Below, in pieces: positions 17,544 through 26,083 of a stretch of 52,247 bases of DNA (position 1 is the first letter of the stretch; each line of letters opens with the position of its first letter). The notes beneath the pieces were generated by a model. That model worked only from the letters and a program-made list of their open reading frames with translations. It did not search any database and was not told the DNA's origin. The position numbers and the translations under genes are program-made. The stretch comes from Desulfobacteraceae bacterium (GTDB lineage Bacteria > Desulfobacterota > Desulfobacteria > Desulfobacterales > UBA5852), in NCBI GenBank assembly GCA_014237395.1, contig JABZFP010000039.1:1-52247 (forward strand), read 5' to 3'.

Positions 17544-18251
17544 ATGCCTTCAGCCATTATTGTCGCTGCCGGACAGGGTCTCCGGATGGGCGGATCGATC
17601 CGAAAACCGTATTTGCCGCTGGGGGGCGTGCCGATTCTGAAACGGACGCTCACCGTTTTTACCCAAAGCGGCCTTTTTGAAGAAATCATTCTTGTGGTCG
17701 CGGCCACCGAGACGGCCTTTTGTCGTGAGCAGATTGCCGATGGGTTGTCTACATCGTCGACATTGCAAATCATTGCGGGCGGGCGGGATCGTCAGGAAAG
17801 TGTTTTTTTAGGACTGGCGGCGAGTCGCGGGCAGGCGGATGACGTGGTTCTGATCCACGATGGGGTGAGGCCGTTTGTGTCGACGGAAGTGCTGTCCCAG
17901 TGCCTGGAAGCTACGATGGCATATGGTGCCTGCCTCACGGCGGTGGCGGCATACGATACACTCAAGCAGACGGACGATGATGGACGGATCGTTCAAACGC
18001 TGCCCCGTGATGCGGTCTGGATGGCTCAGACGCCCCAGGGGTTCCGGCTTGGTCTTATCCGCGACGCCCACCGCCAGGCGCGCGATGAGGGCTTCAAGGG
18101 GACGGATGACGGGCAGTTGGTAGAGCGCCTGGGGCAGGCCGTGACGATTGTTCCGGGAAGCCGCCTGAACATCAAGATTACGACACCGGAGGATTTGCAG
18201 TTGGCGGAAGCCATTTGGCGACATGCGCGCAACGCACCCGGCAACGATTAG
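17544..18251 (+). CDS. ispD: 2-C-methyl-D-erythritol 4-phosphate cytidylyltransferase
   Basis: IspD transfers CMP from CTP to methylerythritol phosphate in the MEP isoprenoid pathway. The nucleotide-binding loop (AIIVAAGQGLRMGG), the substrate lysine region (RKPYLPLGGVPIL), VLIHDGVRPFVS, AQTPQGFRLGLI, TDDGQLVE and KITTPEDLQLAE are all family signatures. At 235 residues it is the expected length of monofunctional IspD. The ribosome site is weak. ispF, often adjacent, is not next to it. Confidence 0.93.
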   Translation: MPSAIIVAAGQGLRMGGSIRKPYLPLGGVPILKRTLTVFTQSGLFEEIILVVAATETAFCREQIADGLSTSSTLQIIAGGRDRQESVFLGLAASRGQADDVVLIHDGVRPFVSTEVLSQCLEATMAYGACLTAVAAYDTLKQTDDDGRIVQTLPRDAVWMAQTPQGFRLGLIRDAHRQARDEGFKGTDDGQLVERLGQAVTIVPGSRLNIKITTPEDLQLAEAIWRHARNAPGND

Positions 18252-18696
18252 AGCCGCAACGACCGTCCTTTCTAATTGCTCCCGTTTTTATCTCCGGCCT
18301 GTGGCTTCACGATGCGTCACTGCCCTGTCGTCCATCGAGGGTTTCCCCGGCGATAGCCAGGCTGCCGCACCTTGAAATCTTCTCCGCCCGACTGGAATTC
18401 CGATGGCCGCCGACCATCATCCCGACCAAAACCTGACCCATGTTTGTTGCCATTTTCCGTAAGCGCCCTATAGTAATAGGTTACATACAACCGTATCGGA
18501 CCGATACCGATTCCATGTGGTTTCGGTGTTTAAAACCGGTGATTGACGATGCCTTTGTAACGTTCCGCTGTTTTACGTATCTTGTACAGTTTAGCGCCGG
18601 TTGTCAGAGCGGCCGGCCTTTACCTTACACCTGCGGACCTGAAAAGCGTCATCGATCGTCTGCTATCGAACCCCATGCCACGAAGGAGGATGGAGA
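18252..18696. other. Intergenic region upstream of the thioredoxin reductase fusion
   Basis: This 445-base stretch has several short frames, the longest plus-strand one at 18440-18700, but none has a ribosome site or protein-like composition. I see no convincing terminator or RNA. The ribosome site of the next gene (AGGAGG, 18684-18689) is at its end. Confidence 0.5.
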
Positions 18697-20325
18697 ATGA
18701 TGGAAATGGCAGGTATGGAAGCTAACGCAGCACCGAACCGGGCTGACGGCCAAGCGTTTCTCAATCAACTGCGCGCGACCTTTGCCCAGATGCCGAACAC
18801 GATCCCGTTGCTGCTCTTTACGGAAAAATCAAGGGATGATGTTTTCGCCCAGGCCAACCGCCAGGTCATTCGCGCCTTTCGTGAGCTCACGGACAAGATT
18901 ACGCTGCACGAATATGATCTGAGTCATGAGAAGGCGCGCCAGCATAACGTCACGGTTTCGCCAACCCTGGTGATTGCGCCGGATCAATACAACATCCGTT
19001 GGATTGGCGCGCCGATGGGCGAGGAGGCCCGTACCTTTCTGGAGTTGCTGTTGCTGGTGGGCTCGGGCAACAGCAACGCCAGCGAGCAGTCTTTGAAGGT
19101 TCTCGAACGCATCGATGCGCCGCGGCATGTAAAAGTCTTCATCAGCCCCTCCTGCCCCTATTGCCCCCAGGAAGCGGTCAATGGGGCCAAGGCGGCGGTG
19201 GCGCGACCGGATCTGATTTCCCTTGAACTCATCGATATCCAATGCCGCCCGGATATTGCCCAGCAGTATGCGGCCCAGAGTGTTCCCGTGGCCTACGCCA
19301 ACGAAACCCTGATCGGCCAGGGCGCCCAGGCCGAAGAAGTCTTTATGAGTTCGCTGCAGAAACTCGAGCCTCAGACCATTTTTATTCCCGATGTGGATGC
19401 CGAGGTGGTGGAAACCGACCTTACGATCGTGGGAGGCGGGCCGGCCGGGATCACCGCGGCGATTTACGCCGTGCGCAGCGGCCTCAAGACCGCTTTGGTG
19501 GAGGCCAATGCCCTCGGTGGGCAGGTCGCTACGACACCCATTGTCGAAAATTACCCCGGTTTTACCCAGGTGGGGGGGAAGACCCTGGTGGACATCATGG
19601 TCAATCATGCGCTGGAATACGTGCAGATTTTCCAGGGTGAAAAAGTCATCGATATCAAGCCGGGAACACCGCACGAGGTGCAAACCACACGGCGCAAGTT
19701 CATGACCAAGACCATTCTGCTGGCCACGGGTGCCAGCCACCGCATGCTCGGTGTGCCGGGCGAAAAACGACTGAGTGGCCGGGGGGTGAGCTACTGCGCC
19801 ACCTGTGACGGGCCGCTGTTTCGTGACAAAAAGGTGCTCATGGTGGGGGGCGGCAACAGTGCCGTAACCGAAGCGCTTCACCTTCACCACATGGGGGTCG
19901 CGGTTACCCTCGTGCATCGACGCGACACCTTGCGCGCCCAGGAGTTTCTCGTCAAAAATCTCAAGGAATCCGGTATCCCCGTCCTTTGGAATACGGAAAT
20001 AAAGGATATTTTGGGGGAGGAGCGCGTGACCTCGGTTGAGCTTTTCAATAACCAGACCAATGAAACCTCGACCATGCCGGCGGACGGTGTTTTTCTGTCC
20101 ATTGGCTATACACCGGCGGTAGAATTGGCCAGTAAGATAGGGCTGGAACTTACCGAAGAAGGGTATATCGCGCGCGATGCCAAACACCGTACCAATATCC
20201 CGGGGATATACGCGGCCGGGGATGTGGAGGGGGGCTACAAGCAGATCGTCACGGCCACCGGCATGGGGGCCGAGGCCGCCATGACCATATTTGAAGACAT
20301 CATCAACCCCTACTGGCAACAGTAA
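18697..20325 (+). CDS. AhpF-like fusion: glutaredoxin-type domains plus thioredoxin reductase
   Basis: The 542-residue flavoprotein joins a tandem thioredoxin-fold N-terminal part (about 1-225) to a thioredoxin-reductase module (about 235-540). The second thioredoxin fold has the dithiol CPYC in ISPSCPYCPQE; the first fold lacks a CxxC. The reductase has an FAD-binding GGGPAGITAAIYAVRSG, the active disulfide CATCDG, the NAD(P)H-binding GGGNSAVTEAL, and a C-terminal GIYAAGDVEGGYKQIVTATG. The layout is that of AhpF, the reductase for the peroxiredoxin AhpC, or of related protein disulfide reductases; no ahpC is adjacent. Both start codons at 18697 and 18700 are possible. Confidence 0.9.
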   Translation: MMEMAGMEANAAPNRADGQAFLNQLRATFAQMPNTIPLLLFTEKSRDDVFAQANRQVIRAFRELTDKITLHEYDLSHEKARQHNVTVSPTLVIAPDQYNIRWIGAPMGEEARTFLELLLLVGSGNSNASEQSLKVLERIDAPRHVKVFISPSCPYCPQEAVNGAKAAVARPDLISLELIDIQCRPDIAQQYAAQSVPVAYANETLIGQGAQAEEVFMSSLQKLEPQTIFIPDVDAEVVETDLTIVGGGPAGITAAIYAVRSGLKTALVEANALGGQVATTPIVENYPGFTQVGGKTLVDIMVNHALEYVQIFQGEKVIDIKPGTPHEVQTTRRKFMTKTILLATGASHRMLGVPGEKRLSGRGVSYCATCDGPLFRDKKVLMVGGGNSAVTEALHLHHMGVAVTLVHRRDTLRAQEFLVKNLKESGIPVLWNTEIKDILGEERVTSVELFNNQTNETSTMPADGVFLSIGYTPAVELASKIGLELTEEGYIARDAKHRTNIPGIYAAGDVEGGYKQIVTATGMGAEAAMTIFEDIINPYWQQ

Positions 20326-20359
20326 TCCGCATCGACGGATCGCCGATGTTAATCGTGTG

Positions 20360-20398
20360 ACGCCAGCCATGGATTGACCACCATGGCTGGCGTTTTTT
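20360..20398 (+). terminator. Rho-independent terminator after the reductase gene
   Basis: A thirteen-base-pair perfect stem (ACGCCAGCCATGG / CCATGGCTGGCGT) with an eight-base loop and six T residues. It lies 35 bases after the reductase stop. Confidence 0.92.
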
Positions 20399-20505
20399 GG
20401 TGATCGATACGTCGATAAACAGGCCTTGGCATGGGTGCGGCCTTGACGGCGAAGAAATCCCTGGTATGATCAATCTCCAATTCATAGCGGCAAGGAGAGT
20501 CCAGC

Positions 20506-22329
20506 GTGCTGAGATGGTTCTGCGGACATGTTGTTTGGGCGGCAATCGCGTTCCTGTTGATGGCATCCCCGGTGGTAGGCGCCGGAAGCGGGCCCATCTC
20601 TTCGATCGATACGCTTGAATTTCCAAGAAGTCTTGACAGTTATGATGATGACCATGTCGATGGACTTGGCACCCTCCTCCTCAACCGTATCCGTATAGAC
20701 CCCTTTAATCTGGTGGCAACGGCCATCTTTTTCGCTGCCATCGTGCATACCTTTCTGACCAGCCGTTTTTTGAAGGTGGCCCACCGCTGGGAGCATGAGC
20801 ACCAGATGCGGATTGAAAACGGCCTTGTCGATCGCCATTCGGTGCATATCGGTGCTGAAGTGTTCCATTTTATGGGAGAGATCGAAGTGGTTTTCGGTCT
20901 GTGGGCAGCGGCCCTCACCGCTGCCATTTTCTTTTTTTACGACTGGACAACCCTTCATTATTACATCACCCAGCGGGTTAATTTTACGGAACCCATGTTC
21001 GTTGTGGTCATCATGACCCTGGCGGCCACGCGTCCGATCCTGAAGCTTGCGGAATCCGCCATGGCGCATATTGCCGGACTGCTGGGCGGAACCCTTCGGG
21101 CCTGGTGGATGACGATCCTGACCATCGGACCGCTGCTCGGATCCCTGATAACCGAGCCTGCCGCCATGACCATCAGTGCGCTTTTGCTGGCCCGCAAATT
21201 CTATGACCTCAATCCCGGAAAACCATTTAAATACGCGACGATCGGGCTCCTCTTCGTCAATATCTCGATCGGCGGGACCCTGTCGAATTTTGCCGCCCCA
21301 CCGGTGCTCATGGTTTCCGAGCCGTGGCATTGGGACACGATCTACATGCTCACCCATTTCGGCTGGAAAGCGGCGCTGGCGATTCTGGCCTCCAACGGCT
21401 TGTACTATTTTATTTTTCGCCGTGAGCTGTTTCAACTGGAAGAGGCCTTTGCCGTCGTCAGCCTCAAAGACGACATCATGCGAACCTTCATTCAACGAAC
21501 CGAGTTTGAACCGGAATTCGACGGGATTGCCGTCGAGCTGAGTGAAAAGATGGGAATTCGCGATGTCATCGAAAATCGTTACAGCGAATTAAAAAGAACG
21601 ATTGAAAAAAAACTTCGTAAGAAGCATGAAAACCAATTGCGGGTCCGCGGTATTTCATCCGAGCTGGCAAGGGGCGCATTCGATATGCGTTTTGAAGAAA
21701 TCAAGCGCCGGAATCTCCGCCGGACGTTTCCGGTATTGCTGCCGGAGGATCAGCGCCCCGATTATCTTGATCCCGAGTGGGATAGCCGCGATGACTCGGT
21801 GCCTGCCCTCGTCGTCGCGTTCCATGTGATGTTCATGGCCTGGACCATCCTGAACGCACACGATCCGGCCATTTTCATTCCCGGTCTTTTGTTTTTTCTG
21901 GGTTTTTCGCAAGTGACCGCGCCTTTCCAGAACCGCATCGATTTGAAGCCGCCTCTGCTGGTCGGGTTTTTCCTGGGGGGCTTGGTTATTCACGGGGGCG
22001 TGCAGGGATGGTGGATTGCCCCGGTCTTGGGGGCGCTCTCGGAAATACCGCTGATGCTGGGTGCCGCGGGCCTTACGGCTTTCAACGACAATGCCGCCAT
22101 TACCTTTTTGAGCACCCTTGTGCCGAATCTGACCGATAGCCTCAAGTACGCCGTGGTGGCCGGCGCGGTCGCCGGTGGGGGGTTGACCATTATCGCCAAT
22201 GCGCCCAACCCGGCCGGGCAGAGCATTTTGAAAAATTATTTTGAAAACGGTATTTCGCCCCTCATGCTGCTGGCCGGCAGCATGGTTCCCACGCTGATTA
22301 CGCTGGGGTGTTTCATCGTGTTTCGTTGA
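20506..22329 (+). CDS. Putative Na+/H+ antiporter (PF07399-type)
   Basis: The 607-residue membrane protein has an N-terminal signal-like segment and two blocks of transmembrane helices (about residues 70-310 and 430-607). They carry the intramembrane motifs ITEPAAMTISALLLARKF, GGTLSNFAAPPVLMV and FNDNAAITFLSTLVP. These repeats resemble the ion-transporter superfamily members known as putative Na+/H+ antiporters. Between the two halves lies a roughly 110-residue charged cytosolic insert (residues 315-425, rich in E, K and R). The start is GTG at 20506 with AAGGAG eight bases upstream. It would exchange Na+ or H+ across the inner membrane; the substrate is inferred from family only. Confidence 0.82.
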   Translation: MLRWFCGHVVWAAIAFLLMASPVVGAGSGPISSIDTLEFPRSLDSYDDDHVDGLGTLLLNRIRIDPFNLVATAIFFAAIVHTFLTSRFLKVAHRWEHEHQMRIENGLVDRHSVHIGAEVFHFMGEIEVVFGLWAAALTAAIFFFYDWTTLHYYITQRVNFTEPMFVVVIMTLAATRPILKLAESAMAHIAGLLGGTLRAWWMTILTIGPLLGSLITEPAAMTISALLLARKFYDLNPGKPFKYATIGLLFVNISIGGTLSNFAAPPVLMVSEPWHWDTIYMLTHFGWKAALAILASNGLYYFIFRRELFQLEEAFAVVSLKDDIMRTFIQRTEFEPEFDGIAVELSEKMGIRDVIENRYSELKRTIEKKLRKKHENQLRVRGISSELARGAFDMRFEEIKRRNLRRTFPVLLPEDQRPDYLDPEWDSRDDSVPALVVAFHVMFMAWTILNAHDPAIFIPGLLFFLGFSQVTAPFQNRIDLKPPLLVGFFLGGLVIHGGVQGWWIAPVLGALSEIPLMLGAAGLTAFNDNAAITFLSTLVPNLTDSLKYAVVAGAVAGGGLTIIANAPNPAGQSILKNYFENGISPLMLLAGSMVPTLITLGCFIVFR

Positions 22330-22460
22330 TGATGAATCACCCCGCGGCAGCTATTCTGACAGACAACGCATCGCTTCCGTCAACTTATCAAAAAAAAAGC
22401 CTTGCCTGCGCATTCACCTACCCGAACGAACGCCTGCCATCATAAATTTAATTTGCCAAC

Positions 22461-22477
22461 TGTAAAAAAATCTGACA
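22461..22477 (+). promoter_or_regulatory. Upstream activator site A: TGTAAAA-N6-GACA
   Basis: The sequence TGTAAAAAAATCTGACA matches all eleven fixed positions of a motif shared by four intergenic regions of this window. It ends 97 bases before the -24 element of the promoter at 22575, a typical enhancer distance for a sigma-54 activator. The TGT...ACA ends form a short inverted repeat. Confidence 0.75.
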
Positions 22478-22574
22478 CCTTACGATGGTCTTTTTCCGGC
22501 TTTGTATGATGATTCGGATCTGCGACGAAGACATGGCCGCCATTTGCCGGTTTTCGGGACTCGCGGTTGTGGTT

Positions 22575-22590
22575 TGGCATGTGCTTTGCT
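22575..22590 (+). promoter_or_regulatory. Sigma-54 promoter of the kinase-NtrC operon
   Basis: TGGCATGTGCTTTGCT agrees with TGGCAC-N5-TTGCW at every consensus base but one, with GG and GC correctly ten bases apart. Transcription should start near 22601, leaving a leader of about 170 bases. Confidence 0.8.
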
Positions 22591-22768
22591 GTCAGTAACG
22601 GGTTGCGATTCGTTTTATTGCGAGAGCGGATACCATCCGAGTGCACCGACAGGGCTGCCGAAGGCCACCACCCCCGTATCGGTTGAAAGCGCGGAGATTT
22701 CGTGTTCGCCATCGCTTTCAGGCCATTGCGCAATACACCAATAACGACACGATTTAGGCCTTCTGACC

Positions 22769-24262
22769 ATGCCTTTTGATATACCCATTTGGAACCGTAT
22801 CGTTCTGCGCAAGCGAATTTACCTGATGCTGGCATCGCTGGTCCTGATCACGTTTTTGGGCGCGGTGGTCATGATCTGGTATACCTACCGGATCGAAGGG
22901 CTTATCACCACCGTCACCGACGAAAATATGGTGCTGCTGGAAACCGCTGAAGATCTGCAGATCGCTTTAGCCAACCAGAAAGGATTCGTTTCCTACTATT
23001 TTCTGGACGGCAATCCGGACTGGCTGCGGCAGCTGCGTGAATACCAGGAGCGCTTCAACCGCAAATTGAACGACGCCCAGTTGCTTGCCGCCTCCCCGGA
23101 TCAAAAAGACACGATCAACCGCATTGCCGCCGAATACCGCCAGTATGTTCACTCCCGGGACAAAGTGATTTTGCTCTATAAAAGCGGCCGTTCCGACGCG
23201 GGGGCCGTTTTGCACGAAGAGGTGCGCGAACGCTTTTTTACCATTCTCGACCTGTGCGACAAGTTCAAGACCGTCAATGTGCACAACATCATCGAAGCAC
23301 GGCAGGAAAGCCGCGCCGAGGCCTTAAAGCTTCGAACGATCGCCGTGTTTGCGATTCTGGCGAATTTTATCCTGGCGCTTTTCCTGGCCATGATTGTCGT
23401 AAAAGAGATCCTGGGACCGATTCGGCGACTGATTCAAGCCGTCACGCATGAAGACGTCGTGACGAAGAAGGAAAACGTCATCAAAATCCTCAGTCACCGG
23501 GTTTACGACCTGCTGGACAATATGGATTCCACGCAATCCGAATTGGAAAAAAGCCGGGAAAATCTTCTACAGGCCAAGAAACTGGCCGTCGTCGGCAAAC
23601 TGGCGGCCGGAATGGCCCACAGCATCCGCAATCCGTTTACCTCGGTGAAAATGCGTCTGTTTTCCCTCGAGCGCAGCCTTAAATTGAACAACGCCCAGCA
23701 GGAAGATTTCGATGTCGTTTCCGAGGAAATTCGCCACATCGACACCATCGTGCAAAATTTCCTGGAATTTTCCCGTCCGCCCAAGCTGGTCATGCAACGC
23801 ATCAGCCCCTCGGCCGTGGTGGACACGGTGCTGCAACTCCTGTCCCATCGCTTGAAATCATATGATGTCCATGTCGAGGTGATCCGCACCAGCACCCTTC
23901 CCACGGTGGATGCCGATCCGGACCAACTAAAAGAGGTCTTGGTGAACCTTGTGATCAATGCCTGTGAAGCCATGGAAAGAGGGGGGACCATTCGGATTGA
24001 AGAAGTGGTGTCCCTGGGGACGGATGCCCGGCGCGAGGCCGTCATCCGTGTGAGTGACAATGGTCCCGGGATTCCCGAAGCACTGCGCCCAAAAGTGTTC
24101 GATCCCTTTTTTACGACCAAGGAAGAAGGCACCGGATTGGGGATGAGTATCGCCAAACGCATCATCGACGAACACAACGGGTGGCTCGATATCGCCGAAA
24201 CCGAAGGCGGCGGGGCAACCCTTATCGTGACACTGCCGGTAAAGGAGTCAACCGATGAGTAA
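22769..24262 (+). CDS. Sensor histidine kinase, four-helix-bundle periplasmic sensor
   Basis: The 497-residue inner-membrane kinase has TM1 (about 17-40), a helical periplasmic domain (about 41-190, with YYFLDGNPDWLRQLREY resembling 4HB_MCP sensors), TM2 (about 190-212), a HAMP-like linker, HisKA with the phosphorylated His284 in GMAHSIRNPFTSVK, and a HATPase_c domain with N (VNLVINACEAM), G1 (DNGPGIP), F (FDPFFTTK) and G2 (GTGLGMSI) boxes. The H-box differs slightly from the AHEINNP of the other kinases here. Its stop overlaps the next gene by eight bases, so it is almost certainly the cognate kinase of the NtrC-type regulator. Confidence 0.92.
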   Translation: MPFDIPIWNRIVLRKRIYLMLASLVLITFLGAVVMIWYTYRIEGLITTVTDENMVLLETAEDLQIALANQKGFVSYYFLDGNPDWLRQLREYQERFNRKLNDAQLLAASPDQKDTINRIAAEYRQYVHSRDKVILLYKSGRSDAGAVLHEEVRERFFTILDLCDKFKTVNVHNIIEARQESRAEALKLRTIAVFAILANFILALFLAMIVVKEILGPIRRLIQAVTHEDVVTKKENVIKILSHRVYDLLDNMDSTQSELEKSRENLLQAKKLAVVGKLAAGMAHSIRNPFTSVKMRLFSLERSLKLNNAQQEDFDVVSEEIRHIDTIVQNFLEFSRPPKLVMQRISPSAVVDTVLQLLSHRLKSYDVHVEVIRTSTLPTVDADPDQLKEVLVNLVINACEAMERGGTIRIEEVVSLGTDARREAVIRVSDNGPGIPEALRPKVFDPFFTTKEEGTGLGMSIAKRIIDEHNGWLDIAETEGGGATLIVTLPVKESTDE

Positions 24263-25691
24263 CATCCTCATCATCGACGATGACGATCAACTGCGCAAAA
24301 GTTTTGCCAAACTGCTGATCGAAGAAGGCCATCAGGTGCAAAGCGCGGCCTCCGGTGAGGAAGGCCTGCAAATCGTCGACGCCGCCCTGCCCGACGTGGT
24401 GGTGCTTGATGTCCGTCTCCCCGGGATGAACGGACTGGAAACGTTTCGGGCCATTCATTTGGTTGAACCCAAGCTGCCGGTCATTATCATGACCGCTTTC
24501 AGTACCACCGAAACCGCCATTGAAGCCACCAAGATGGGCGCTTTTGATTATATCCTCAAGCCTTTCGACATACCGGCCATGCTGAAAACCATTGGCCAGG
24601 CGCTCGAGACCGGGAGGTTTATGCGCTCTCCGGTGAATATGGGCGACGCTCCCGCGAAAACCGACCGCGACGCCATCATCGGACGCAGCGATGCCATGCA
24701 ACAGGTTTTCAAAATGGTCGGGCGCGTGGCGTCGACGGATGCCACTGTTTTGATTCGCGGCGAAACGGGCACCGGCAAAGAACTGGTCGCGCGGGCGATC
24801 TATCAGCATAGCCAGCGTGCGGACAAACCCTTCCTTGTGATCAATTGCGTGGCGTTGCCCGAGACCCTGCTGGAAAGTGAGCTTTTCGGGTACGAGAAAG
24901 GCGCTTTCACCGGCGCGGCTCATCGCCGGCTGGGCAAGATCGAGCAGGCCGGCGGCGGTACGGTATTTCTTGATGAAATTGGCGATATGCCCGTCAATCT
25001 TCAAACCAAAATACTCCGACTGTTGCAGGAGAAAAAAATCGAACGTCTTGGCGGACGGGAGACCATTCCGGTGGATGTGCGGATTATCGCCGCCACCAAT
25101 CGTGACCTGGAAACGCTTATTTCCCAGGCTCTGTTTCGTGAGGATCTCTACTACCGGCTCAAGGTCATTACCATCGGCCTGCCCTCTCTGCGGGAGCGGA
25201 TTACCGATATTCCGTTGTTGAGCGCTTATTTCCTGGATCGATTCGCAGCGGAACTGGGGATCAAAAACCCGAGTATCACCGAGGGGGCCTTGGCCACGTT
25301 AACCGACAACCGTTGGCCCGGCAATGTCCGGGAACTGGCCAATACCCTCCAAAAAACATTGATCTTCAACCGCGGTGCGCCTATCGGTCCGCCCGATATT
25401 GCGGCGGCCTTGGCGGGCAAGGACGATCATCCGCAGGCGGAAAGCGGCAGCCTGGAAAGCGATATCCGGCGCTGGTTCCGGGATGCCGCCAAAGCGGAGG
25501 ATACCGATAACTTGTACGATCGCTGCATGGATTTTTTTGCCCGTATCCTTATCCATGAGGCGTTGCAGTATACCGGCGGCAATCGATCCCGTGCCGCCAA
25601 ACTGCTGGGGATGTCCCGGCCGACGCTGCATGCCAAAATCGATAAATACCATCTCAAAATTGAGACCGCGGTTTATCAAGGCGATGGCTGA
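24255..25691 (+). CDS. NtrC-family sigma-54-dependent response regulator
   Basis: The 478-residue regulator has three domains. The receiver (1-120) has phosphoacceptor D52 in VVLDVRLPGM and the lysine in ILKPFD. The AAA+ domain (about 140-380) has Walker A GETGTGKE (169-176), the sigma-54-contacting GAFTGA (216-221), GGTVFLDEIGDM as Walker B, and the arginine region FREDLYYRLKVITIGLPSLRER. The C-terminal Fis-type HTH (about 425-470) has NRSRAAKLLGMSRPTLHAKI. The gene overlaps the kinase and has AAGGAG in the kinase's last codons. It is the only DNA-binding regulator inside the 22-47 kb island and the natural candidate to bind TGTAAAA-N6-GACA. Confidence 0.95.
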   Translation: MSNILIIDDDDQLRKSFAKLLIEEGHQVQSAASGEEGLQIVDAALPDVVVLDVRLPGMNGLETFRAIHLVEPKLPVIIMTAFSTTETAIEATKMGAFDYILKPFDIPAMLKTIGQALETGRFMRSPVNMGDAPAKTDRDAIIGRSDAMQQVFKMVGRVASTDATVLIRGETGTGKELVARAIYQHSQRADKPFLVINCVALPETLLESELFGYEKGAFTGAAHRRLGKIEQAGGGTVFLDEIGDMPVNLQTKILRLLQEKKIERLGGRETIPVDVRIIAATNRDLETLISQALFREDLYYRLKVITIGLPSLRERITDIPLLSAYFLDRFAAELGIKNPSITEGALATLTDNRWPGNVRELANTLQKTLIFNRGAPIGPPDIAAALAGKDDHPQAESGSLESDIRRWFRDAAKAEDTDNLYDRCMDFFARILIHEALQYTGGNRSRAAKLLGMSRPTLHAKIDKYHLKIETAVYQGDG

Positions 25692-25896
25692 CGACCGATT
25701 CTTGCGACAAGGAAGTCACCGACCGCGCCTCTCTTATCGCCGGTTTTAAACCGTTTCAGCCGGCACGTGTCCCTACCCTTTGGCGTTCGGAAGTATGTGA
25801 TGTACGGGTTGATCGACCGGCCGTCATCATGGTTTGTCCGCTCCCCGCCATATGGATTATGGCAAACGGTTTCGGATAAAAATCGCCCGTCGTTAG

Positions 25897-25913
25897 TGTC
25901 ATTATCTTTTCCA
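25897..25913 (-). promoter_or_regulatory. Inverted activator-site candidate B'
   Basis: Read on the plus strand the bases TGTCATTATCTTTTCCA match the reverse complement of the motif (TGTC-N6-TTTTACA) at ten of eleven fixed positions. It starts 20 bases before exact site B, about two helical turns, as expected for two activator dimers binding side by side. Confidence 0.5.
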
Positions 25914-25916
25914 TCC

Positions 25917-25933
25917 TGTAAAAAAAACTGACA
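25917..25933 (+). promoter_or_regulatory. Upstream activator site B: TGTAAAA-N6-GACA
   Basis: TGTAAAAAAAACTGACA matches the motif at all eleven fixed positions. It lies 91 bases before the -24 element at 26025. Confidence 0.75.
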
Positions 25934-26024
25934 TGTACCGACGGGCTTTTCTCCAGACGCTCTCCTGAAAATAAAAATAATAATTAAAAACAATATGTTA
26001 AGAATAGAAAGCAGGTATCTTGAG

Positions 26025-26040
26025 TGGCACAGTTGTTGCT
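26025..26040 (+). promoter_or_regulatory. Consensus sigma-54 promoter of the kinase-receiver-TauE operon
   Basis: TGGCACAGTTGTTGCT is a complete match to TGGCAC-N5-TTGCW. Transcription should begin near 26051, which leaves a 33-base leader to the ATG at 26084 and rules out the open frame's earlier start at 26024. Confidence 0.88.
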
Positions 26041-26083
26041 CTTCGGAGGGGCACCTTCATTGCCGAAGAGGAAACCGGGTCCC

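Larger units (their letters stand above)
22330..22768. other. Regulatory region upstream of the kinase-NtrC operon
   Basis: This stretch carries the 17-mer activator site and a near-perfect sigma-54 promoter described separately. An 80-codon open frame (22502-22744) overlaps the promoter and is not considered a gene. Confidence 0.7.
25692..26083. other. Regulatory region upstream of the dCACHE kinase and TauE operon
   Basis: This region holds an exact activator site, an inverted near-match 20 bases upstream of it, an A+T-rich spacer (about 25970-26010) and a fully consensus sigma-54 promoter, all listed separately. No gene is seen. Confidence 0.75.

Noticed and set aside
18440..18700. 86-codon frame upstream of the thioredoxin reductase fusion
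   Set aside because: Its end overlaps the reductase ribosome site and start, it has no Shine-Dalgarno, and the residues look random.
18829..20370. 513-codon minus-strand frame opposite the reductase fusion
   Set aside because: Histidine- and arginine-rich shadow of a GC-rich gene; the plus-strand frame carries full family motifs.
22502..22744. 80-codon frame upstream of the kinase-NtrC operon
   Set aside because: It overlaps the sigma-54 promoter and its start lies between activator site and promoter.
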